From the NCBI GenBank assembly GCA_003566395.1, contig PXDL01000360.1, positions 1 to 7,079 on the forward strand: DNA of 7,079 bases, in the 5' to 3' direction. This DNA is from Balneolia bacterium. GTDB lineage: Bacteria; Bacteroidota; Rhodothermia; Balneolales; Cyclonatronaceae. Positions 1 to 6,354 of this stretch are shown here, piece by piece. A program made the position numbers and the translations under genes. A model generated the notes under the pieces. The model was not told where the DNA came from. It ran no database searches and worked only from the letters and a program-made list of their open reading frames with translations. Position 1 is the stretch's first letter. Each line of letters opens with the position of its first letter.

Positions 1-1586
1 CGGTAAAAGGGGTGTCGGTCTATGGCGGAGTTAAAATGAGCAATGAGTCGGGCGAGCCCGGACCGTGGGTGTTTGATGCGGAACGGGTGACTCCCAACAT
101 CGAGCGATTTGGCCCGGGAATTGATCTTGAATTGCAGCTTGCCGGCGACCGGTTCTATGGGAAAGGGCTGTTTCGGTATCACAGGCAGATGAACACGAAT
201 CTTTCCGTAGAGCGAAGAATGAAAGGGATGGTGAGTCTGCCGGATGAGGGAGAGTGGCTGCGGGCTGAAGCAATCACGCAAACAGGCATGATTGAGACCG
301 GTTACAGAGGTGATCAATTTCAAATTCGGGTAAGGACGATAATCGCAGAAAGCGACGATTTCCTCTACTTTCAGCCGCTTGGGCGGGAAATTCCTTCTAA
401 ACCGGGGCTTCACCAAACCATACTTTCCGCTGATGCCGATCTTTCACAACGCTGGAGTATAAGCAGCTATGCTCAGCTTACAGATAAAAGAATCGGATTC
501 CGGCGCAACCGGTTCGCTCACGAGTTTGACTGGCAAGAGCAGACCCGTGAACTTTACAGCGCTCTAAAGCACCGTAGAGTCAATCAGGACATTGTGATCG
601 GAATTCGCTATCGCTCCATTACTGCAGACGCCCCCGGAGTGGATGATAATTCACGCCACTATTTCAATCTTTTTTCCGAACTCCTGTGGCGCGTGAACGA
701 CGCAGTTACAGCAGAGATTGGCCAGAATATCACCTTTCATAGCGACGCTCCGGCTCTCCGTTTATCTGGAGGGCTCGAAAGAGAGATGACGCCCGCATGG
801 AAAACATCTGCAAAGATTTTATACAACGAGGTGTTGCCAGAGTTTCAAAACCCGTTCACAGATTTGATCCGGCGCGGATATAATATCAGCGAGCGATTTG
901 GCATTCCGTTTACGCCTGTCGGATCATTCGGGAAAAGCCGACTCCTTACGGCTTCAGTCACACAGAACGTTGCTGTTCATAACGACTTGATGATTACAGG
1001 GAGCCTGAAGCACATCTCACACCTTGCTCTTCCTATTCCATTCCAGCCCGTGCAATATGATGCAGCATTTCACACCATGCCGGGCACCTTTCAGTTATTT
1101 GACGGGCAAACGGGCTGGCGAGGGGTCGCCGATTTGCAGATCGCCCACCGGGCCAGCACAAGTTTTTCTCACTCTCTGCGCGCTGTTTATTCAGCAACAC
1201 TTTCCGGAGGGGAAATCTACCGGGACTATTGGGAGCAGTCACCGGATCTGTGGATTCGGTATTCCGCCACCTATTCCCCTTTTCGGGATATTGAGCTGAA
1301 TGCACAACTGCGATACCGTTCGGGAACCTCCTGGAGTGAATTTGAAAATCTGGATGGTGAGCTGTTTCGCAGCTTTAATGTACAGTATCCGTTTTCATTC
1401 GGAGAATTTACGAGCAGTCCGCCATCTCATCTCAACGCAGACCTCACGGCCGCCAAATGGTTCTGGAATCAGCGTCTGCGCATCATACTATCGGGAAAAA
1501 ATGTACTAAACAGAGAGTATTTTCCGCATCCGCTCTCTGTACGGGAGGGTTTTACCTTTTCGCTGAAGGCCGAAATGAGGTTTTAA
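1..1586 (+). CDS. TonB-dependent receptor-type outer-membrane beta-barrel, C-terminal part (5' end outside window)
   Basis: The reading frame is open from the first complete codon at position 3 to the TAA at 1584-1586, giving 527 visible residues. A GTG at 12 and an ATG at 36 are available as starts, but no signal peptide follows either and the frame stays open to the edge, so I read this as a truncated gene. The protein is a succession of short amphipathic, aromatic-rich strands separated by polar loops, as in an outer-membrane barrel. The end is typical of TonB-dependent receptors: the LSGKNVLNREY block (around residues 497-506) followed by a last strand ending in Phe (SLKAEMRF), the usual BAM recognition signal. 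The plug domain and TonB box would lie upstream and cannot be seen. Family knowledge suggests active uptake of a siderophore, vitamin, glycan or peptide, but the substrate cannot be named. The missing plug means a plug-less barrel cannot be formally excluded. No hairpin terminator follows closely. Confidence 0.8.
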   Translation, partial: VKGVSVYGGVKMSNESGEPGPWVFDAERVTPNIERFGPGIDLELQLAGDRFYGKGLFRYHRQMNTNLSVERRMKGMVSLPDEGEWLRAEAITQTGMIETGYRGDQFQIRVRTIIAESDDFLYFQPLGREIPSKPGLHQTILSADADLSQRWSISSYAQLTDKRIGFRRNRFAHEFDWQEQTRELYSALKHRRVNQDIVIGIRYRSITADAPGVDDNSRHYFNLFSELLWRVNDAVTAEIGQNITFHSDAPALRLSGGLEREMTPAWKTSAKILYNEVLPEFQNPFTDLIRRGYNISERFGIPFTPVGSFGKSRLLTASVTQNVAVHNDLMITGSLKHISHLALPIPFQPVQYDAAFHTMPGTFQLFDGQTGWRGVADLQIAHRASTSFSHSLRAVYSATLSGGEIYRDYWEQSPDLWIRYSATYSPFRDIELNAQLRYRSGTSWSEFENLDGELFRSFNVQYPFSFGEFTSSPPSHLNADLTAAKWFWNQRLRIILSGKNVLNREYFPHPLSVREGFTFSLKAEMRF

Positions 1587-1725
1587 GTCTCCGGAACCTG
1601 CACTGGATTGTAATCGTAATCACCGGCGTTGACCCTCGCGCATTAAATATCTCAACTTGATGAGCACCCACCGGATCTGTCAGCGTTGAGGTTGCGAATA
1701 TGGAGTCATGGGTAAAGAGTTGATG
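1552..1725 (-). pseudogene. possible decayed minus-strand coding remnant
   Basis: On the minus strand a frame is open from just after a TGA (complement of 1726-1728) down to a TAA (complement of 1552-1554), about 57 codons. The part in the gap reads like real protein, with segments such as FATSTLTDPVGAHQVEIFNA followed by a run of alternating beta-type residues (PVITITI). The part inside the receptor gene does not look protein-like. There is no ATG in frame, no plausible leader and the frame is closed upstream. The most I can infer is that an Ig-like or beta-rich domain fragment of a lost gene may lie here. I do not recognise a family, and chance is a fair alternative. Confidence 0.2.
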
Positions 1726-1747
1726 TCAATCCCAAGATCCCAACTCT

Positions 1748-1766
1748 CGCAGGTCGGCGACCTGCG
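1748..1766. repeat. perfect 9-bp-arm palindrome, REP-like
   Basis: The arms CGCAGGTCG and CGACCTGCG flank a single G, so the stretch could extrude as a cruciform or fold in RNA as a 7-8 bp hairpin with a tiny loop. It is far more GC-rich than the surrounding gap and lies next to other repeat-like sequence. Short GC-rich palindromes in gaps are typical of REP elements mobilised by REP-associated transposases. I infer that class from form only; no transposase is in the window. It is not followed by a T run, so a terminator role is unlikely. Confidence 0.55.
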
Positions 1767-1815
1767 CTACGCAGCCCTCGCCTGCACGCTGTTTCTACGG
1801 GCTCACGGCTCAGTG
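1763..1815 (-). repeat. diverged, inverted partial copy of the 6672-6878 element
   Basis: Positions 1779-1815 match the reverse complement of 6773-6809 at 28 of 37 aligned bases without gaps; the shared core includes CTGCACGCTG and CGGGCT. Just upstream, TGCGC-TA-CGCAG followed by CCCTC (1763-1779) resembles TGCGCCGCAG and CCCTC in the same order in the reverse complement of the right-hand element, with gaps. The hairpin at 6779-6811 is not preserved here, so this looks like a decayed copy, not a working one. The alignment was made by eye. Confidence 0.4.
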
Positions 1816-2037
1816 TCTGTTCACGGTAGGCATTGAAAAGTCTTCAAAGAGAAAGATTGGCTAATTAATTACTGCATTTAATAACATCCGTAAAAATCTT
1901 TTCCGCTATTGATACTTCTGCTCACTTTTTTACGCTATAAGTACATATAGGTCAGAATCTTCATGCGTGCGCGCTTTTCAGCACCGAAGAAAATGTAACG
2001 AATTGGGTTTTGCAAGCTTTCCCGTGACGTTCATGCA

Positions 2038-2082
2038 CCATCAAACGATACTGATAAGAAACGAGAGTATCAGTCGTGATGG
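2038..2082. promoter_or_regulatory. long imperfect dyad upstream of the FG-GAP protein gene
   Basis: Three nested arms pair in order: CCATC with GATGG (2038-2042 and 2078-2082), ACG with CGT (2045-2047 and 2075-2077), and ACTGATA with TATCAGT (2050-2056 and 2068-2074). This gives 15 base pairs around an 11-nt loop, with 2-nt bulges (AA and AT) only on the left side. The dyad ends about 80 bp before the ATG at 2162. It could be an operator for a dimeric regulator or a leader hairpin. It lacks the T run of an intrinsic terminator, although the upstream receptor gene has no other visible one. Its role is inferred from position and symmetry only. Confidence 0.4.
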
Positions 2083-2161
2083 GTTATCAAATATATATGT
2101 ACAACTTTCCTGTAACTGATGTGCAATTCCATTTATTCTGCCATCATAACCCCTCCTTCTT

Positions 2162-5100
2162 ATGAAACCACTTTACAAATTACGCTTTATTGGTCAGGGT
2201 CTGCTACTCTGTATTTTTACAGCTGTTGCGGTTATTCCGGCCTCAGCCCAGGACGTCTCTATATCAGAGAGCGCAAAATATCCGGGAGCCTTCGAAATCC
2301 GGACAGATCAAGGCGAAGCTGTTACCCCGCTGGAATCACTTTTTCATCCAAAATCGCTGATCAACACTCATTTCCGGGATCCGGCCGATGAAATCTGGCC
2401 ACGAACAGGGTGGCCATCCAGCGAAGTAAACTTTCGCCCATTTGGCACGCCTCTGCCCGCCGGTGATCTGAATGGAGACGGCACCAAAGATCTATACTCT
2501 GTTTTTAATGTTACAGCAGATCAAAGAACAGGCGACCTCAGCGATTTAACTCCAAAAACGCTGATTTACTTTAGCCCCTCTCCCCCTTCTGAACCCGATC
2601 ATATTATTTATGAATCGCTCATTGCCGTTGGGGATTTTAACGGAAGCGGAAATCAAAATTTGATGACTCGTTCATCAGAACCCAATTACACGCTTTATGA
2701 ATTCAACGGAGATGAATTTATCACTGCCAGCGGTCCGACGGGACTTTCTGTCAACTCATTTTCCTGGAATGATTTCTACGACCTCGACGGGGATGGGTCA
2801 ACTGACCTGTTAAGAACGGCCTCATTAAATCTTGAGGTACTCTTCGGTGCCGGTCAGGAACGAGATTATGAGCTTGAGACATACAATCTGTTGACGATCC
2901 TGGCCAATGAAGGAATACAGCAGAATATTACGGACTACACTCTTAAAAACTACTTCAGCTATAACGACCGCACATTTATTGTGGTTCGCGGGCTTGTTCG
3001 AGAAGGTGAAGATGCCGGCCGCTATGCCATGATTTTTGAAATGGACAATGACAGAAGTCTTAGCCTTCATCAATTTTTTAAAATATCTGACATCACTTCA
3101 TTAGCGTTAGGTTCCCTCTTTGCTGCAATACATGCCGGTGATGAGGCGTACTCGCTCATCTTTTCTCATGCATTTGAACATAACGAAACAGAATCTGACG
3201 ATCCTGACTTTGGAACCTACCGGTTTAAGCCGGCAGAAGAGAATGGAGTGCTCTTTGATACGGAAAGAACTCAATACTACGCCACGCGGGCCTGGCCAGC
3301 CGGTAAACTGCGCGGAGATGGACGAACCTCATTCCTTGTGGATATATTCGGTGATAACAGCATCACCTATCATTTTGCCGAATCAGAACCAGGGGCTGAT
3401 CAGCTTGTGGTCGGCAATCTGCTTCCCGGACAGGAGGAGAACGCCTTTATATCACTAAACTTAAATATGAAAACAACATTCGGAGATCTATCCGGAAATG
3501 GTTTGGATGACTTCATATATATTTTTTCAGAAAACACAGCGACAGAGAACAGTCTGTTTGGTACGTATCTTATTGAAGGAGTAGCCGAAGGCAGTTATCC
3601 AGCCACCGCCTATTCACTACAAAACGGCGACTATTCAGTCCGCTTGGCACAGGAAATCTTTGGTCTCGGTGACGTGACAGGTAACGGCGCTGATGACTTT
3701 GCTGTGTTTTACAGAGAGGGAATTCATACAACACTTGCTCTTCACCAGGGCGGAAGTAACTGGAAAACGCCTCTAAAAACATGGGAGCTTGAAGAAAATA
3801 CGTTTATCAGGGATGTGGTGCCGGGCCGTTTTGTAAACAGTACCAGAACCGACCTCGCTATTCTGTACAGATATCAGAATGATTCGGGTGTGTTTGTTTC
3901 CGACATTCGCTTTTATGAAGGCGGGGGAAGCTTCCCTGATGATCCCTACCTTCGCATAGAAGAAGATGACTTTTGGCCGGGGCTTGGAGCTGCTACTTTT
4001 AGCACAGCAAATATTAGCACAATCGCAGTGGCGGGTGATGTAAACGGGTCGGGTTTCGATGACCTGCTGGTTGGTGCATCTGCTGCCCGGGTAAATAATG
4101 AGCCGGTCCCGGCCGGACTCTATTTTGGCGGTCCTTCACTCAGCGCCGGGGAGCCTGATGTTAGGTTCTCACCGGTGGGGACCTCTTCCTGGATCGGATC
4201 TACGCTTACCGGCCTCGGAGATTTAAATGGGGATGGTTTTGCTGACTTTGCTGTCGTAAACGCGGATGAGATCATTGCTGAAGAGGGCAATCAATTTAGA
4301 GGACGCATTCATATCTACCGCGGAGGTGCATCTGCTGAAGACCCCGGATTTTTTGACACCCCTTCGCGAACCCTGAAAGCCGATTCCATATCTGTTTCCA
4401 GTGGATATAATATGGGGCTTTTAGGGTTTTCCGAGGTAACTACAGGAGACTTCAGCGGGAATGGATCAAAAGAGATCGTAGCCGAATCTTTTTTCCATAG
4501 CTTCAACAACCAGGGCGTTCCCGGCGTGCATATTTTTGAGAGTCGCCGAACAACGTCTCAGCCCTCCCAGATGCTTGGGCTTCGCAACGATGATTTTTCA
4601 GGGCCGTTCCAGGACTCGGAGTTAATAAATGCAATGGGTCGAAACCTCTATGCCGGTATTCCTGATCTTTCAGGTGACGGCCATGAAAAACTCCTTGTGG
4701 TTGGCAGCAGCAGCCTCACGAATGCGGCCCTCTATCGCAGCGGGACACGATTTGAACAAACACCCGCCGTTATTTACAGGGCGCCAAATCAATCTACTAC
4801 GATGGGCGCTCCGGGGAACTTTATTAATGTTCAGTACAACAGTGTAATTGGTGATTTTAATGGTGACGGAACGCTGAATTTCTTAACGATTCAGCCCGGG
4901 GACAGGAATTACAGGGATACGCCCATTTACCTGTTTGAAATTGAAGCCACCGGATCAGTCCCTGCAGGATCAAGAACCGTTCTAAAAACAGAGAGCACGA
5001 CCAGCGCGGGTGGCACCATCTCTGAGCCGCGAACCCGGTCGAGCGTTACGATTCCCGAGGGCGCCGTATCCGAAGATCAGGAGATAGAAGTTGGCACATT

Positions 5101-5671
5101 CAACTCTGTCCCTCCCGGTGCAAATGTAGGCGGTGTTGTTCTCTACCTGGGCCCCTCCGGTCTTACCTTTAATGAACCGGTGACGATTACCATTGAGTAC
5201 GACACCGAAGATATTCCGGACGGTATCGAGGAGGAAGATCTTAAACTGCTTCGCTACGACGAATCAGATGATGAGTGGTTTGAGCTGGAAACTACGGTAG
5301 ATACGGACCTGAAAACCCTGACCGCGGAAACACTCACGTTTTCAGGATTTGCTGCCGGAACCATTGGCGAAATCACGTCAGCAGATCGGGAAGAGTCGGA
5401 CCTGCCGGTGCGGTTTGATCTTGCCCAAAACTATCCCAACCCGTTTAATCCAACTACGACAATCAGGTACGATTTACCCGTTTCAAGTGATGTAAAGCTT
5501 GAAGTCTACGATATTATCGGCAGACGGGTTGCTGTTCTGGTGAATGATCAAGTACAGGCGGGCCGTTACACCGTACAGTTTGATGCATCGGGATTTGCAA
5601 GCGGCGTTTACTTTTACAGGCTGCAGGCGGGCTCGTTTGTTCAAACCCGAAAACTTACGGTGATTAAATAG
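2162..5671 (+). CDS. secreted FG-GAP/VCBS-repeat protein with ZU5-like domain and T9SS type A sorting domain
   Basis: This 1169-residue protein is predicted to cross the inner membrane by Sec and the outer membrane by the type IX system, ending on the cell surface or released. Residues 1-29 form a signal peptide: Lys/Arg-containing N-region, hydrophobic core LLLCIFTAVAVI, then ASA before Gln30. Residues from about 100 to 920 carry FG-GAP-type repeats with Ca-binding-like loops: GDLNGDG (101), GDFNGSG (157), YDLDGDG (206), GDLSGNG (441), GDVTGNG (503), GDVNGSG (625), GDLNGDG (686), GDFSGNG (762), PDLSGDG (834), GDFNGDG (897), plus weaker units near 277, 317, 381 and 555. This predicts beta-propeller folding. 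Residues of about 945-1066 (GGTISEPRTRSSVTIPEGAV onward) resemble a ZU5 domain. The last 90 residues are a T9SS type A domain with NYPNPFNP (1090-1097), VYDIIGRRV and GVYFYRL. The start at 2162 is supported by the signal peptide. The bases before it are pyrimidine-rich (CCTCC) with no Shine-Dalgarno site. Ligand and function are unknown; integrin-alpha-like adhesion or carbohydrate binding are guesses. A strong terminator follows. Confidence 0.92.
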   Translation: MKPLYKLRFIGQGLLLCIFTAVAVIPASAQDVSISESAKYPGAFEIRTDQGEAVTPLESLFHPKSLINTHFRDPADEIWPRTGWPSSEVNFRPFGTPLPAGDLNGDGTKDLYSVFNVTADQRTGDLSDLTPKTLIYFSPSPPSEPDHIIYESLIAVGDFNGSGNQNLMTRSSEPNYTLYEFNGDEFITASGPTGLSVNSFSWNDFYDLDGDGSTDLLRTASLNLEVLFGAGQERDYELETYNLLTILANEGIQQNITDYTLKNYFSYNDRTFIVVRGLVREGEDAGRYAMIFEMDNDRSLSLHQFFKISDITSLALGSLFAAIHAGDEAYSLIFSHAFEHNETESDDPDFGTYRFKPAEENGVLFDTERTQYYATRAWPAGKLRGDGRTSFLVDIFGDNSITYHFAESEPGADQLVVGNLLPGQEENAFISLNLNMKTTFGDLSGNGLDDFIYIFSENTATENSLFGTYLIEGVAEGSYPATAYSLQNGDYSVRLAQEIFGLGDVTGNGADDFAVFYREGIHTTLALHQGGSNWKTPLKTWELEENTFIRDVVPGRFVNSTRTDLAILYRYQNDSGVFVSDIRFYEGGGSFPDDPYLRIEEDDFWPGLGAATFSTANISTIAVAGDVNGSGFDDLLVGASAARVNNEPVPAGLYFGGPSLSAGEPDVRFSPVGTSSWIGSTLTGLGDLNGDGFADFAVVNADEIIAEEGNQFRGRIHIYRGGASAEDPGFFDTPSRTLKADSISVSSGYNMGLLGFSEVTTGDFSGNGSKEIVAESFFHSFNNQGVPGVHIFESRRTTSQPSQMLGLRNDDFSGPFQDSELINAMGRNLYAGIPDLSGDGHEKLLVVGSSSLTNAALYRSGTRFEQTPAVIYRAPNQSTTMGAPGNFINVQYNSVIGDFNGDGTLNFLTIQPGDRNYRDTPIYLFEIEATGSVPAGSRTVLKTESTTSAGGTISEPRTRSSVTIPEGAVSEDQEIEVGTFNSVPPGANVGGVVLYLGPSGLTFNEPVTITIEYDTEDIPDGIEEEDLKLLRYDESDDEWFELETTVDTDLKTLTAETLTFSGFAAGTIGEITSADREESDLPVRFDLAQNYPNPFNPTTTIRYDLPVSSDVKLEVYDIIGRRVAVLVNDQVQAGRYTVQFDASGFASGVYFYRLQAGSFVQTRKLTVIK

Positions 5672-5692
5672 TTGATTCGTTCTCGGGCTTAT

Positions 5693-5747
5693 TTTGCCGG
5701 CTCTCTTCATTTTCTGATGAATCTTGAGCCGGCAAACTTTTATTATT
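5693..5747 (+). terminator. intrinsic terminator with nested hairpin after the FG-GAP protein gene
   Basis: The 11-bp perfect arms TTTGCCGGCTC (5693-5703) and GAGCCGGCAAA (5726-5736) enclose a second stem, TTCAT with ATGAA (5706-5710 and 5717-5721). The sequence CTTTTATTATT follows the hairpin at 5737-5747. It begins 22 bp after the stop codon at 5669-5671 and precedes the ATG at 5782, so it should separate the large surface-protein gene from the curlin-like gene. On the opposite strand the hairpin is followed by AATAAG and not by a T run, so it is mainly a + strand terminator. Confidence 0.75.
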
Positions 5748-5781
5748 AGCACAAATGCCGATAATAGTGCAAAAAGAATAA

Positions 5782-6354
5782 ATGAATCGAAAGTATTTTG
5801 TAACACTCTTTGTTTTTGCTGGAATGTCATTTCATACGATACTCGCCCAAAACCCCAGCGAAGTCTTCATTCAACAGGCTTTGTTTGATCATAACGAGGC
5901 AGTTCTGCAGTTTACGGGAGATTTTACAACTGCGTTTGGCGGACAAATGAACCTCGATTCATTTGATCAGTTTGATATGGGCGCAAACCTTGCCATTGTG
6001 AACCAGTTTGGCGATAACAACATCTCCACGCTGATTCAGAACGGCATCGGGAATATGGCTCGTTTTAATATTTTCGGGAATCGGAACATTACGGGCCTGG
6101 AGCAGAACGGCAACAGCAACCGTTTGATTCTGAACCTGGAAGGAAGCGATAACCAAATCGAAGGTGTGCAGGCAGGGTCAGATAACCAGCTTCGTATGGA
6201 CCTCATCGGAGATGGAATGACTCAAAATCAAAGCTTCTTACAAGAAGGCAGTAACCTTACCCTTCAGCTGTTTGACAGCGGAACCGGCAGCGGTATTCCT
6301 CTGCAGATTGAGCAGCGCGGTAACGGCTCGTCGGTCATTATCGAAAATTATTGA
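5782..6354 (+). CDS. curlin-repeat (CsgA/CsgB-like) exported amyloid subunit
   Basis: This 190-residue protein has a signal peptide (residues 1 to about 22, MNRKYF then a hydrophobic core, ending TILAQ) and a polar, Asn/Gln/Gly-rich mature part. Residues of about 74-190 hold repeats of the curlin type, S-x5-Q-x-G-x-G-N. The clearest are STLIQNGIGN (82-91), GLEQNGNSN (105-113), GVQAGSDN (128-135), SFLQEGSN (151-158) and LQIEQRGNG (174-182). The conserved Gln residues Q86, Q108, Q130, Q154 and Q178 fall 22, 22, 24 and 24 residues apart, which fits rungs of a beta-solenoid amyloid. Residues of about 24-73 are not clearly repetitive. Family knowledge says such subunits leave through CsgG with CsgE/CsgF help and build extracellular fibres in biofilm matrix; none of those genes is in the window. 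Whether it is the major (CsgA-like) or nucleator (CsgB-like) subunit cannot be decided, so I give no symbol. There is no strong Shine-Dalgarno site, only the A-rich AAAAAGAATAA before the ATG. The upstream terminator implies its own promoter in the short gap, which I could not identify. Confidence 0.8.
   Translation: MNRKYFVTLFVFAGMSFHTILAQNPSEVFIQQALFDHNEAVLQFTGDFTTAFGGQMNLDSFDQFDMGANLAIVNQFGDNNISTLIQNGIGNMARFNIFGNRNITGLEQNGNSNRLILNLEGSDNQIEGVQAGSDNQLRMDLIGDGMTQNQSFLQEGSNLTLQLFDSGTGSGIPLQIEQRGNGSSVIIENY

Larger units (their letters stand above)
1587..2161. other. 575-bp intergenic region between the receptor and the FG-GAP protein
   Basis: No convincing intact gene is present on either strand. 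In order it holds: a possible minus-strand coding remnant (to about 1725); a tandem ATCCCAA pair one base apart (1729-1735 and 1737-1743); a perfect GC-rich palindrome (1748-1766); a stretch resembling the right-hand repeat element in inverted orientation (1763-1815); an AT-rich segment (about 1850-2030) with no recognised structure; a long imperfect dyad (2038-2082); and an AT-rich leader into the next gene. The promoter of the downstream gene should lie here, but I found neither a clear Bacteroidota-type TTTG/TAnnTTTG pair nor a convincing sigma-70 pair at proper spacing. Confidence 0.7.

Noticed and set aside
2119..2391. A 90-codon + strand frame overlapping the start of the FG-GAP gene.
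   Set aside because: It is a shadow in another frame. The overlapping frame has a textbook signal peptide and continues for 1169 residues.
5749..5770. A short inverted pair, GCAC (5749-5752) and GTGC (5767-5770), just before the curlin-like gene.
   Set aside because: Only four base pairs with a 14-nt loop; expected by chance and too weak to call an operator.
5483..5830. A 115-codon minus-strand open frame spanning the end of the FG-GAP gene, the terminator and the start of the curlin-like gene.
   Set aside because: It overlaps the well-supported T9SS sorting domain and a signal peptide, crosses the terminator hairpin, and its translation shows no domain-like pattern.
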